Under the pieces are notes generated by a model. The model made no database searches, was not told the origin of the DNA, and was given only the letters and a program-made list of their open reading frames with translations. A program made the translations under genes and the position numbers. Shown here in pieces: positions 1 to 10,954 of a stretch of DNA of 57,865 nucleotides (position 1 is its first letter; each line of letters starts with the position of its first letter). Origin of the DNA: Cylindrodendrum hubeiense (lineage: Eukaryota; Ascomycota; Sordariomycetes; Hypocreales; Nectriaceae); NCBI GenBank assembly GCA_014621425.1, contig JAANBB010000252.1, positions 1-57,865 on the forward strand, read 5' to 3'.

Positions 1-549
1 GTGTCGGCGGTTGCGCTCCTGCTCGTCCTCGGCCTCGGCGGACTCGATGATCTCGCGGCCGAACAGGTTGCGCATCTCGTTGACGGCCTTGAGGTGGTAG
101 GGGTTGATCGCCAGGAGCTCATTGATGCGGCGCGTCGAGGCCTGGGCCGCGCTGGCAGCAGCTGCGGCTTCGGGGCTGGCGTTGGTGTTGATATTGAGCT
201 CCTTGATAGCCCGGTCGATTTCATCCTCCTCCTCGTCAATGGCGTCGGCCGCGTTTTGAGCCGCCTTGGCCTTCTTCTTCTTCTTTTTCTTCTTCTTGCT
301 CTTTCCACCCGCGGGTTGCTGTGCCTCGCTCACCTCCTGGGCGGGCTGCGGCTCTGGCTCAGCCTCGTCGTCCTCCTCATCGTGCCCCTCGTCCTCATCC
401 CCGCCAAGCGCCGCGAACAGGCTCACACGGGGCTTCGCGATCACCGGGGCGTGATCATCGTCGCTCTCCTCGGAGCTTTGCGCACCAAGGTCCTGCGTCT
501 TCTCGAGTTCCCTTTGCTTCTGCAGCTTGCGAAGCTGCCTGCTCGACAT
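1..549 (-). CDS. RQC1: TCF25/Rqc1-family protein, N-terminal part (runs off the left edge)
   Basis: This is the 5' 183 codons of a minus-strand gene, starting at the ATG at 549-547 and cut by the window edge. The protein opens MSSRQLRKLQKQRELE and continues through an acidic Glu/Asp-rich stretch. A run of about nine lysines follows (residues 90-100), then an Ala-rich helix, and then the segment LLAINPYHLKAVNEMRN followed by LFGRE. That basic-acidic-polylysine start and the NEMRxLFG motif are what I recognise as the beginning of the TCF25 (Nulp1)/yeast Rqc1 family. Rqc1 belongs to the ribosome quality control complex and helps route stalled nascent chains for ubiquitination and extraction on the 60S subunit. 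The large C-terminal domain lies outside the window, so the function is by family only. No intron is seen in this part. The gene lies head-to-tail with the SCD6-like gene, 1 kb apart. Confidence 0.8.
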   Translation of the reverse strand, partial: MSSRQLRKLQKQRELEKTQDLGAQSSEESDDDHAPVIAKPRVSLFAALGGDEDEGHDEEDDEAEPEPQPAQEVSEAQQPAGGKSKKKKKKKKKAKAAQNAADAIDEEEDEIDRAIKELNINTNASPEAAAAASAAQASTRRINELLAINPYHLKAVNEMRNLFGREIIESAEAEDEQERNRRH

Positions 550-1550
550 GTTGAGCGACTGGAGTGTTTTTTTCTCGAGTGAGGGGCAGAACAAAGAACT
601 CCCGGTTATATTGTGCGTGGCTGCTTAGAAACGAGCCAGGTTGCAATTAAGGGGAGAGAGGACCTTTTCTCTCGCCTGATATTATTCACAGGGCTTGGAG
701 TCGTAACCTGTTGCACCGTGGACTGAATGCCTTCAGCTTATAATGTGAGTTGAATGTGGTCGACCGATGTGTCACGCCGCTGGCTTACCATCGATGACGT
801 TTGGCGGGGCAGCCCTGGAATGGGGCGTGTGTGGAAAAAATTAGCACAGCCTTAGTCCGTACAACCATCACAATTACGACACCAAAGCTCGAAACACCAC
901 CTGGAAGGCAGCTATATGCCTGTGGCAATTTGGATAACGGCACACGAGTCACATTACTTCAAGAGCAGATTGTATGAGTTTGATGAAAATGTATTTGTCC
1001 AGGTAGCAGCTAGCCGGGTATTCGCTTCAGGCTGCCTGATGCATCAAACCGTATTCCCAATTTTCAGATGTCCTTGTGTTGTCGTCCTCTCATCAACTAG
1101 GTCGTCATTTCTTGTATGCAGCCACACCAGGCCATGCCAGGCCGTCTGCCTCGTTTCGATTCAAAAGGCTGAAAACAATCCTCCCAAAATAACCTGTAAT
1201 GCGAGACCCCTCTTCTCCGCAACCCTGCCTTCATTCAATACAATCCTAACTCCGAGCCGCGCTGACCCTGTTCCTTTGACGGCCCAAACCCAGATACGTG
1301 GTGGTATCCCTTAAGCCACCGTGAGGGAAAATGGAAATCCGTGTCCTGCCTTTCTGAGGCAGCAGAAATATCATCGAAAGTCCGAGTTGTGATACATCAT
1401 ACAAGGGGATTAGAAACTGCGTTTGGTGTGGACTCAAAGTCCAATCTGTTTCCCCACGCCGACATCAAGCCAAGCGTTAAGTCGCTCCCTGGTTTGCAAT
1501 TAAGGACCTGGACAATTCATATGCCAGTCCTGTCGTATCCATGTAACATA
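550..1550. other. intergenic: TCF25 promoter side and SCD6-like 3' trailer
   Basis: About 1 kb lies between two minus-strand genes. The part next to 550 should carry the 5'UTR and promoter of the TCF25-family gene, and the part next to 1550 the 3'UTR of the SCD6-like gene. Reading frames in here (such as one at 916-1314) have no recognisable content. I see no RNA gene or repeat. Confidence 0.5.
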
Positions 1551-3511
1551 TTACTGAGGAGCGGGTGTTGTCTGGTACTGAGGTCGGTTTCCACCGCGGC
1601 CGCCGCGGTTGAATCCTCCACCGCCACGACCACCGCGGCCACGACCTCGTCCACGGTAGTTGCGGTATCCACCATCCACGCTGCCTTGGCCAAAAGTCTC
1701 CATGTTCTTTCGCTGCTCCTCACCACGCCACTCACGGCCACCAGGCTTCTGGCCACCGTTCTCAGCTCGCTCCTTGGCTTCACTCGAGATGTTGTCAAAG
1801 AAAGACCTCGTCTTGTTGTAGGCATTGGGAGCATCGCCAGAGGCGGACGGCTCGGGGGCTTCGAAGTCATCACCCTCAAGTGTTTCGGTCAATGGAGAGC
1901 CAGCGATGGCCTCCTTGACTACGTCTTGCTTGTTGAACTTTGCGTTCGACTGGGCAAAGTCGAAATCCGAGTCAGGGACTTCGACCTTGGCATTGGGAGG
2001 TCGGCCTCCACGGCCGCGAGCACGAGGAGCTGGGCCACCTCGCACAGCGTTAACCCTCATTTCGTTGACCTTCTTGGTCAAGTTGTCCATGGCGTTGCCA
2101 CCGCTGTTTCCAAGCTGAGCCATAGCAACCGCGACAGCAGCTCTCGCCGCATTGGTCGCATCCTGAACGTTGCCAGGTGTAGCAGTGGGAGCAGGCTTAG
2201 GGGCGTGATCAATAGCCCCGGGCAGGTGGAAAGGCTTGGAAGCCGGTCCAGAGAGAGGTATCACGGGAGTGATTCGGTGGTTCTTGGGTCCAGTAGGGAC
2301 CAGCTTGCTCGCGTCGGCGGCCGGGCCGTTTGAGCTCAGGTTGGCAGCAACCTGCTTGACTTCCTCAACGGAAGGCTTTGAGTTCACAGGAGGGGTAGGA
2401 GCATTCGTGGGCTGTCTAGGGCCCTGAGCCAAAGACTTGGGCTCAGTTGGAGGCGCAACCTGTCCACCAGGGGTAGCCGGCTTTCCTCGGTCAGCACCAG
2501 GGCCGATAGGCGCGGGCTTCGCATCCTGAGGGGGAGCGGCCGTGGGCGGGGCCCGCTGGTTTTGGGGAGCGTCAGGCGCACCGGGGCCACCCGGACCAGG
2601 AGGGAAGGGATAGTTGCCCCAGGGTGCTGGGCCACCAGGGCCGCCAGGGCCATTGGGACCGCCGGGAATGTGGGGACCACCGGGACCGCCAGGAGGGAAG
2701 CCTTGGCCAGGAGGGAACCATCCCGGAGGGGGAGGGTAGGGCATGTTGCCAAAGTTGGGGCCTGGACCCGGGCCAGGGCCAGGCGCACCACCTCGACCCC
2801 AGTTTCCAGGAGGTGGGCCTCCATAGAAGTTGTTGGGAGGGTACGGGTTCTGGGCAAAGGCAGCAGGAGCTGGAGGAGGAGCATTCTGCGTTGGTGGCTG
2901 AGCACCAGGTCGGGCGCGAGACTTGAGCAACTGGTCAGCACATTGCTCATAATAAAGATGCAACACAAAGTGGTTTGGCATTCTCCTAGATCAGAAGGAA
3001 GGCAACGGAAATTTCGACATCGTTTTTGCGCTTTTCCGCAAGTGACATGATTTACATCCGGAATATTTCATCATATGGAGGGAAGGGTTTTCAAGAGGGA
3101 GGGTACTCACACCGACGATGGCTGGGTCATCGGGAACAGCCGGGGGCTTGTTCTCCTTGATGCTCGGATGGTCCTCGATTCGAAGGTCCTTCACGTCGCT
3201 GCCACGGAAGACGATGTACTCGTACACCTGGTCGGAGGGAGAAATCTCTTCATCCGGCCTGCCCTTGCGGCCTTCGGTTCCGAAGGACCTCACATTCTCG
3301 AGAGAGACTGTCGACTCGTCCGAGTTGATCTCATGGAGAGTACCGACATAGCTGGTCTGGAGGTCAGCGATGATCAGAGAACAAGACACGTGGAAGAGGA
3401 CTTACCGAATATCGCTTTTTGAGATGAGAGAAATACGAGACCTGTAGCTGCGTAAGCGGGCGTAGACAGGTGTCGATGACCACGTCCAGCCTACCCGAGA
3501 AATTCAGACAT
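1551..3511 (-). CDS. SCD6: Scd6/Sum2/LSM14-family mRNP protein
   Basis: Cytoplasmic translation repressor and decapping activator of P-bodies and stress granules. I assign four exons on the minus strand: 3511-3495, 3441-3406, 3351-3111 and about 2921-1551, giving about 554 aa. The tiny first exon encodes MSEFLG. Splicing joins it to SRISLISKSDIR and then YVGTLHEIN, the family's N-terminal LSm-like domain (about residues 1-85). A long Pro/Gly/Ala-rich linker follows. The C-terminal part has the FDF motif (SDFDFAQSNAKFNKQD), the FFD box (YNKTRSFFDNISSEAKE) and the TFG box (EQRKNMETFGQGSV). It ends in an RGG tail (RGRGRGGRGGGGFNRGGRGG) expected to bind RNA and eIF4G and to be arginine-methylated. 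The acceptor of the last intron is uncertain: CAAG before 2921 or CAG before 2930; the second adds three residues. Confidence 0.9.
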
Positions 3512-4396
3512 CGCAGGTCATAAAGGCCACGTTCAGCACGTAGCAAGCTCCAAGGGAAACGCTTCGCAGGTATACAGAAAGCAAGAATTGAATGCACCGA
3601 GTGTGCAAAGGGAAGAAGAAAAATGCCAGAAGGAAGCTTGTCGTGTGGGAGGGAGGTGAAGGCGGAGTGGTGCGGAGTGCGGTGGGAGGTGTTGTGTGGG
3701 AGGGAAAGGTTTTGCAAGAAGAGGAACAAAGCGAGAGGCTGGAGTTCGTAGCCCTTGCTAGCATGTCGGCTAAAACTCGGATGTACCCCGGAGGCTCCGC
3801 GGCGTTTCGATCTGAGACCTGCAATGGATCGTCTGCTGGGGCCTCTCAATTGCTCAGTGACTGAAAGGTCAATAAAAATCAATAATAATCACAGAATGTA
3901 TTTTTTTAACGAGAGGGAATCGCCAGAATCCAATTCATTGTATTGCATTCTCCACAGAACGAGGGATTTGCGATGCGGCCAGGCGAACCCTGCCAAATCA
4001 CTGGTTCCCCGCATTTGAGAACAGCCGTGGCTGCAGCAGCAACAAAGACGGTTGTCGCTGCCTTGGAAACATCAGGTGGCAATTCATTGAGCAACTAAGG
4101 TACGGAGTGGATGGCTGTTTGATGATATGGTACGTTAAATACTTTCCGAGCACGGATCTCGAGCGAGCAAAGATAATTGGATCATGGAGAGGGACGTTGT
4201 GGCGAAGAATAGCGCAAAGTATGTATCATCCAAGCAATGCAACATAAAATCCTGGTCTACTTCTAGAATGATAACAGCCGATCCCTTTCGCCTCCTTCAC
4301 AAAAACGAGAGTACATGTAGACCTCGGACAGCAGGGAAACCTCCGTGCAAGCAAAAATCGATCGTGATAGCCGGAACTCCAATGCTCAAACCCAGC
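3512..4396. other. intergenic: SCD6-like promoter and VTI1 3' trailer
   Basis: Spacer of 885 bp between two minus-strand genes. The stretch 3590-3730 is rich in GGGAGG/GAAG on the plus strand, which is the pyrimidine-rich tract expected just upstream of a minus-strand fungal start. The AT-richer half near 3860-4400 is probably the VTI1 3'UTR. No gene is seen. Confidence 0.5.
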
Positions 4397-5195
4397 TTAT
4401 CTGAACTTGCTGAAAATGACTGCGACAATAAGAATAACCAGCACTGTAATGATGGCAATCGTAATCACCCGATTTGTAGCCATCCTGTTAATCGCATAGT
4501 CAGTACTCGTTCAAATATGGCCATCTCAAAGGGTCCACTTTACCTACGTGCCATGCCCCTAAGAGTCTTGACACTCCTGTCCACATAGCCCTCGCTTTCG
4601 AGAAGGCGCTCGTGTGTATTGGTAATAACTTCGCGCTGTCTGCCCAGGTTCGCCAGAGTCTCCGCGCCGATGCCCTCGGTCTCGTTGGCAAGCGCCTGGC
4701 TTGCCTTGAGGCGCTGGGTGCTTCGATCGAGGCGGTCGGTTCCCGATAGCAGCTGCTGGCGCTGTTCCATATGGATATCGGAAGACCCAGCAGGGTCGTC
4801 GGTGTAGCGCGATCCAAACAGGGCAGATCGGTCGGAGGAGAGCGTCGTCAGTTTGCGTCGGGCTTCGTCGGTATCGGACTCGAAGTTGCGGAAGCGTTGG
4901 TTGACCTTGGTGCGAGAGCTGGTGGGGATATTTTGTTTCTCCAGGCGCATTTGTCCCAACTAAACAGGCAGCAATGTTAGCATGATCTGGCGGGCTAGAT
5001 TGATGGGTGACGTACCAATTCGTCAGCCTCCTCAAGGGCACGCTCGGCCTGGCTGATGGCTGCCTTCCGCGGCTCGCCAGCAAGCTCGGGGATCTGGTCG
5101 AGTTTCTCAGTCAAATCGGCCTGGACGAGCTTGAACTCGGCCTCGTAGGAGCCGAAGAGCTCAGAGCCGGCGTCGGTATCGAGGGGGTTCGCCAG
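4397..5195 (-). CDS. VTI1: Vti1-family SNARE (Qb), apparent CTG start
   Basis: SNARE for fusion between Golgi, endosomes and vacuole. Exons are 5195-5016, 4959-4544 and 4484-4397; total 227 aa, close to yeast Vti1 (217). The N-terminal part (DTDAGSELFGSYEAEFKLVQ through EPRKAAISQAERALEEADEL) is the Vti1 three-helix domain. LLSGTDRLDRSTQRLKASQA starts the SNARE motif, and the last exon supplies the tail anchor (MATNRVITIAIITVLVILIV then FSKFR). The reading that fits the family is (M)ANPLDTDAGSE, but the first codon is CTG (5195-5193). An in-frame TAG lies 63 nt upstream (5258-5256), and no ATG occurs on this strand between there and about 5440. So either the gene uses a CUG start, an undetected 5' exon exists, or the base is an assembly error. 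Confidence in gene identity is high, in the start moderate. Confidence 0.9.
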
Positions 5196-6264
5196 TGGTG
5201 GAGGGGAGGCTGGGGCGGTCGATTGGGTGAGGACAACTGCAGGCGCGAGCGCAAACTACCACAGCGACGTGCGTGAAATGATCAGAAAGTGAGTAAAAAG
5301 AGCAACTGCAGATGGAGAGTCTATGGCGCAATCCTGGGGTGATGCCTCGTCGAAGATGCCGGATGTAGGTCGTGCCTATTAGTCGTCTTCGTCAGCCAGG
5401 ATCGTCTTGCCAGAGTTATGGCTGGTTGCCTGCGTATGACATGCATGGTCAGCCAATGAGCTTCGACCCCAGCCACATTGGGCAGCACGTGATTCACTTG
5501 GCCCGTGCGCACTGCGCAGCGAGGATATTATCTCGAGCAGCCAGCTGCATTCTTTCTTCTTTTTCTCTTTTCTCTTTATTGAAATTTGATACCCCCTGAT
5601 TGCGAAGAAAAAGCGGCTCTACGTTATGACTTTTAGTCAAAAGCGTCGAGTTGAAACAGTCATGGCAGATTAAAGCAGGTTTCCTGCACGGCGCTTTTAA
5701 GAATTGGTGACTCGATTTCACGTTTCCCGATCCCGTTGAGTGCTCGACATACCCCGACCTTGGTCATGGCTTGTAGTTTGGCTGTATTTGTTAGAGGCAA
5801 TTAAGCCTGTGACGCGTTGCGTGAATGCCTTCCTGGCGGCAATGAAATCTTGTCGAGTGTTTGTCCAATTCTCCATTGGACGCAGACTCTGCTCGCCCAC
5901 GCAAATGCTGTCGTGCGTGCGTGCCTGAGAATTTGCATGTCAAGATTGGACGTGACCAGCCTCAGCGGCTCAGCCACTGTGGCGCGGCCCGCGTACTGGA
6001 CCACCGGGTCGCCGGGGAGAGCCCTGGACGGACCAAGTGGGGCGAGCTCAATCGTTGAGAAGGCCGTCATCGATGCCATTCCGCGTCCTGACGTTCCCGG
6101 AAGTCCTGGAGACCTTCCCCATCCATTGTGCATTCGCCTTCCGCCTTCCGCCTTCTGCCTCCGCCATCGTGAGCTCCCGCAGATACACGTGTAGCTTATT
6201 CATTCCTCGCTGCTTGCCCACCGGCAGATCGTTGTTTTCGGCAGCCAGCCCAGCCACCTCCAAT
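5196..6264. promoter_or_regulatory. divergent intergenic region, VTI1 / FAD oxidoreductase
   Basis: About 1.07 kb separates the divergent VTI1 (minus) and FAD-oxidoreductase (plus) genes, so it must hold both promoters and 5' leaders. A pyrimidine-rich tract (5546-5580) lies on the plus strand. No ORF here has recognisable content and I saw no clear TATA box or operator. Confidence 0.4.
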
Positions 6265-8230
6265 ATGGCAGAGCCACGGCACATGTAAGTTCCGTCGCTG
6301 TCCCACCTGCTCAATGCGTCGCCATCAAATCAACGCCCGACGTGTCGGGCGCTGCATCATGGCGCCAATCATGTTGGATCACATCCGAGACATTTGGGTT
6401 TCCTCTATCACATGCGCCAGCACTTACCCCCATTCCACGTCATTGTCCATTTCCAACACCAGCTTCACTTTTCTCGTCCACACTCTGCCCAAGCCCAACA
6501 AAGTTGCCATCCCTGCCCGTCGCCCCATCGTCGTTTACGAGGTCCAGCCCCCATGAACGGGTCAACTAATTCATTTTTCAGGAAGAAGGTCGCCATCATC
6601 GGCAGCGGCTGCGCGGGTATTGGAGCTCTGTGGGCATTGAACAAGACATACCATGACGTCTACATTTATGAGGCGGCCGATCGGCTCGGTGGCCACACCA
6701 ACACGGTCCAATTCAAGAAGGGAAAGTATACCACAGCGGTCGATACTGGCTTCATCGTGTTGAATGAGGCGACATACCGTACGTTGACTGAACTCCGACG
6801 CCACTTTCATTGTACTCACCGCGTATCCTGCAGCCAATTTCATCAATTTCCTCGATAAGGTCGGCGTGAAAACTGATCCTACGGAAATGACTTTCAGTGT
6901 ATCCCGAGATCGCGGCGCCTTCGAATGGGCGGGGACAAGCCTAACCTCACTTTTCTCCCAAAGGAGAAACATTTTATCACCAAAGATGTGGAGAATGATC
7001 TTTGATATTCTTCGATTTAACCAGTTCGCGCTGGACTTGCTCATCAATGAGGAAGAGGACAACCATCATTTTCACGTCGACAATGACATGATGAACCATG
7101 TGAACAAGGAGGAGACAATCGGGGCCTACCTAGACCGCGAAGGCTACTCGGAAGCATTCCGGGATGATTACCTCATTCCCATGACGGCGGCAGTTTGGAG
7201 TACAGGTCCAGACAAGTGCACATTGGATTTTCCAGCATTGACGCTTGTCCGCTTTCTGTGAGTTATGAATTAATGATTCCACAAGCATCAAGCTGACCCT
7301 ATCTCTAGCTGGAACCATCATCTACTGTCAACGGTCTCCGCCCGCCCACAGTGGCTCACTCTGAAGGATGGATCCAAGTCATACATTGACGCCGTGATGA
7401 AAGGTTTCCCCCCAAACCACATCTTCCTAAAAACACCAGTTCAACGCATTTCCAACGAAAGCGATGGCCGAGTAAAAGTGCATTTGGAGAACGGCACTTC
7501 GGCAGTGTATGATCACGTAATCCTAGCAACTCACGGTGATGAAGCACTCGACATTATACGCTCTTCATCAACTGAGCAGGAACGATCCATTCTATCATGT
7601 TTCCAAACTTCCCAGAATGAGGCTGTCCTCCACTCCGATCTAGCCTTGATGCCAGCCAGGCGAAAAGCCTGGACCAGTTGGAATTATCTCACCTTGTCCT
7701 CCTCATCAACACGGAAAACAAACATCGATAAGGTTTCGTTGACATATAACATGAATATCCTCCAACACATACCCCGGGATACGTTTGGCGACGTTCTTGT
7801 CACGCTAAACCCTATCGTCAAGCCTCGGCCAGACACGGTCCAAGGGCGGTACTATTACTCTCATCCCATATATACCCCTTCCGCAATCAGTGCGCAAAAG
7901 CTCCTGGGTCAGATTCAAAATACCCGAAGGATTAGCTATGCTGGGGCATGGACTAAATATGGCTTTCACGAGGATGGGTTCAGTAGCGGACTTCACGTTG
8001 CCCAGGAGCACCTCGGCGCCAAATTGCCTTTCAATTTCAAGGATTCAACGCATAGCAGAGGGAGAAGGCCTCGTCTAGGATTGATGGACCACATTCTACG
8101 GCTCATCCTTTTGGTCATACAGGTCTTCGTGGTCCAAACTTTTGAGAGACTGGTCGGGTCTAAAAGCTCACGAAGTCCACGGTTCGTGAATGGAATTCAT
8201 GTGAAAAAGTCGAATGGCAAGATGTGGTAG
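6265..8230 (+). CDS. FAD-dependent amine-oxidase-like oxidoreductase (COG2907 type)
   Basis: Predicted flavoprotein of about 520 aa. Preferred exons are 6265-6284, 6582-6778, 6834-7257 and 7309-8230. The short first exon (MAEPRH) ends at a perfect GTAAGT and joins in frame at TTTTTCAG. A start at 6553 inside that 297-nt intron (MNGSTNSFFR) is in the same frame and is a real alternative. The N-terminus is a Rossmann dinucleotide-binding fold: KKVAIIGSGCAGIGALWAL (GxGxxG), then the acidic strand end YEAADRLGGHTNT. PMTAAVWS and the C-terminal SYAGAWTKYGFHEDGFSSGL are typical of the amine oxidase/NAD(P)-binding superfamily. The tail has a hydrophobic segment (HILRLILLVIQVFVVQTF) that may anchor it to a membrane. 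Bacterial members often sit beside cyclopropane-fatty-acid synthases, which hints at lipid substrates; that is inference. It is divergent from VTI1 and convergent with the zinc-cluster gene. Confidence 0.8.
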
Positions 8231-9084
8231 GATATGCGAGACGAATTGAGATTGTGTTGTGGTTGTAGTTTGGTGGTGGAATTGGTGGTGCTGGCGTGGG
8301 TGGTGTACAATTTGCGTTCTCAGCTATGATCCTAGGCTGGAACTGATTTAATATGAAATTTAGTGTGCATTGTATAGTGCACCTAGGGAGCCGGATTTGG
8401 CTACGACTATGCTATAACGCAAGAAACAAGTGGAAGACATGATTAGCTGACATATTGATATTTGTTACATTCCGTTTCCAATCGCCCAACTGGCCCGTAT
8501 AAAAATATCCCCATGGTAAAAAGTGCAAAACTGTGCTAAAGGTCGTAAGAAAGAGGTTTCCTGTTTATTACGTATTGTCCACTCCCTTAGTAGTTCAAAT
8601 TCACAACTTATTCCGAAAACCACAGGCATGAGGCGTCTTTGAAACTATACTAGCTCCGTTGGTCTCCCGGAACAAGCAAATATCTTACCGCCGGAGCTCT
8701 TACCCTACATCGGGAAATCCCGGGTTTTCTCTAGCACAAGCGTAGGTAAGATGTAGCTGGACACATATTTTAGAGGTCGATTTGTATGATAACGTGCGGA
8801 TGATCAGTCAATGCGATCTTTTTTTCTTTTTTTTTGGATCGGTTGCTATTGTTCAAATCATTGACGATTACCCACCCTAAACAGCTACAAGGTGAAACAC
8901 CAAGCAATTATTAGTGTAGGAGCAGTCCATATTCTTCGGTTCCATAGGGTAAGGGCCAAGCTCCTAACCTGATGTTCAGCGGGGTCCTCTCAAGTTACTA
9001 GGCTTTGAGATTGGGTGTGCCGGCAGTCTCCATGAACAAACGCATCGCGTGAATTTCACAATTTAGAAACTAAAAGATTATATA
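8231..9084. other. intergenic between convergent genes
   Basis: An 854-bp AT-rich spacer holding the 3' ends of the FAD gene (plus) and the zinc-cluster gene (minus). A T-rich run (8819-8837) is the only low-complexity feature. No coding content is seen. Confidence 0.5.
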
Positions 9085-10447
9085 TTAAACAATAAAAAAT
9101 GATCGCTTGTCTTTTCGCGGTTCAATAAACACTGGCGCTTGTTCAAGGTCCTCCATCATCTCCTTCCAGAACTTCCCTTCATCGCCAGGTCGATCAACGA
9201 GACGAAGGTGCTCAAGCCATATGAGGATGGCCTGGTAGTCTCTCTCCACGCGTTTATCGCACCACCACAGACTGCTGAATCGGCGCATGAGTCCAAGCCA
9301 GTATCCAAACAACCACAGAGCTCTCTCATCCCTGGTGAACAACATTTCGCGGAATTCTGCGTTTATTTTGCCAAGAAACGTGAAGTTGATCAACACGTTC
9401 CGTCGAGTAGGTTCCAGGTTTCGCAACCATACTAGGACTTTGACGGGAGGACGGAAAATAGTATCCGTGTTTACCTCGTTTTCATTCTCTGGGCTTTTTC
9501 CAAGACCCAAAATCCCGATCCAACTACTCGGTACTCCTTCTAGATCATGGGTTGGTCGTACTGGTACCCAGCTCCCATTTTCCACTCCGAGAAGGACTTT
9601 GCTTAGAAAGTCCATTGTTCTCTTCAGATTTTCCTCTCGTCCAGACATTGCCATTATCAATGGTCTAAGACCAGCCTGCATCGCAAGCCAGCCTAGTCTG
9701 TCGTTGCGGTGACTAAAAACCCATGAATTACTTACTTCGGAATTTTCGGATTCTGGAAGCGCAAGGGCGAGAATGTTCAGCAAGACAGCACTTAGCAGCA
9801 ACACCTCCACATCTGACTGGCCCAATTCCTGACGAGGGGTATCTAGAGTCGCCTGATAATCATGTAGTGCAAGTGATTGCTGGAAATGCTCAGCTACTCG
9901 ATGGTGTATGACACCCGGGGAGACATGGCGAAGATGGCATGCGGTGATGGCGAGGATGGTGTTGCGAACAAGCGAGTGTGATTTGGACAGCGAGAGGATT
10001 TCTGGACTGCAGGGTATGTCGAGTATTTCGTCCCAATTTTGATGCAAGTGTTGCATAAGGTACACACTGGGTGTGCCATTTTTTGCACTAGGAGAGTAGA
10101 AAGGGACAATAGTGACGGCACTCAGAACAGATAATGCGCCACCCGAATTCTGATGGCCCGAGTATGTTGAGTAAGTTGGGGTTGCCTTGCAGATACTTGA
10201 CTGGGAATAAGCGCACTGCCGACCGTTTCTTCGGCATCTGAGGCATGTTGGCTTCGCCTCGTCGCACTTTGCGCGTGTTAGTTCCAATGCAGATCGAGCC
10301 AAGATTGCTACATGCCTTGACCTTTTTCGCCTTGCACATCAGACAGCCGGAAGTGGACTTGGTATGCGGAGAACGATTGTGCGAGCCGCGAATCCTTCGG
10401 GCATAATCGCCCTGGGAAACCACCTTAAACTGGGCTGCAGTATCCAT
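9085..10447 (-). CDS. Zn2Cys6 (zinc cluster) transcription factor
   Basis: Fungal-specific nuclear regulator of about 437 aa. Exons are 10447-10316 and 10266-9085. The zinc cluster is only complete after splicing: exon 1 ends SGCLMCKAKKVK and exon 2 begins CDEAKPTCLRC followed by RRNGRQC. This gives Cx2Cx6Cx6Cx2Cx6C, the canonical six-cysteine binuclear cluster. The intron is GC-AG (donor AAG|GCATGT, branch CTAAC, acceptor AAAG), because no GT donor restores the frame. The remaining 390 residues are the acidic/hydrophobic regulatory region, with LVRNTILAITACHLRHV and a Trp-rich LWLFGYWLGLMRRFSSLWW. This architecture resembles Upc2-like and secondary-metabolism regulators. It is divergent from the SDR gene with a 507-bp shared promoter, so it is a candidate pathway-specific regulator. 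Confidence 0.88.
10267..10315 (-). other. GC-AG intron inside the zinc-cluster motif
   Basis: A 49-nt intron read on the minus strand with donor GCATGT, branch point CTAAC about 13 nt before the end, and acceptor CGCAAAG. Removal joins the second and third cysteines of the Zn2Cys6 motif in the right spacing. Retention would shift the frame and destroy the DNA-binding domain. Confidence 0.75.
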
Positions 10448-10954
10448 TGTCCAGCGATTTGTCAGATGCAGAACGAGGCTTGTTCAAAAGAAGTAACCGA
10501 GGGTGAGATTGTTATAAGTCGTGGTGGAGTTCAGCCGGTTTAAAAGGTGTCCGATTCCGTCAGCTGTTGATCGATGGCCGCACTAAAAAGACTGGGTCGG
10601 GGTGATGTGACGCACGGGGACCCAGTTGCTCGGTTACTTTGTTTGGACTAGCGTGGGAGGTCATCCCGTCCCAGGGTGCATTTTGTCAATAGGTGCGTCC
10701 AACGGACATAACACGCATGACTTGGACTTCAGGGGAAGATTGCTTTCAAGTTAGTTAGATTCGGACTTGCTAAGCCCGAAGTCCGCAATAAATACCGCCT
10801 GGGCTTAGGTGGAGCGTTCTGGAAATGGGTTAAATAATGCCGGGCTGTCACTCAATTACTCCATTCCAAGCCAATCCGACATCTCCCAGCCGTGCAACCG
10901 CGCCATTACTTGGCTTAAAACCAGTCACCAGTATCATTTACCTCAAAAAACACC
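10448..10954. promoter_or_regulatory. bidirectional promoter, zinc-cluster factor / SDR
   Basis: The 507-bp region between divergent starts. It contains several CGGAC/GTCCG-type elements (10549-10553, 10697-10700 with 10704-10707, 10724-10730 and the inverted pair at 10762-10785). A TATA-like AATAAATA follows the last pair at 10786-10793, about 160 bp before the SDR start. CGG half-sites are what Zn2Cys6 proteins usually bind, so autoregulation and control of the SDR are plausible but not shown. Confidence 0.5.
10762..10785. promoter_or_regulatory. candidate zinc-cluster operator, CGGACTT-N10-AAGTCCG
   Basis: A perfect 7-bp inverted repeat (arms 10762-10768 and 10779-10785) with outward CGG/CCG ends. 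It lies between the zinc-cluster factor and the SDR, directly upstream of a TATA-like stretch. The half-site form matches what binuclear cluster dimers recognise; the assignment is inference. Confidence 0.45.

Noticed and set aside
1..582. Plus-strand ORF of 193 codons at the left edge
   Set aside because: It is the antisense shadow of the TCF25/Rqc1 N-terminus, whose minus-strand frame has the conserved motifs.
1341..2333. 330-codon plus-strand ORF
   Set aside because: Antisense to the SCD6-like last exon; Ser/Thr/Val-rich composition comes from the complement of Pro/Gly codons.
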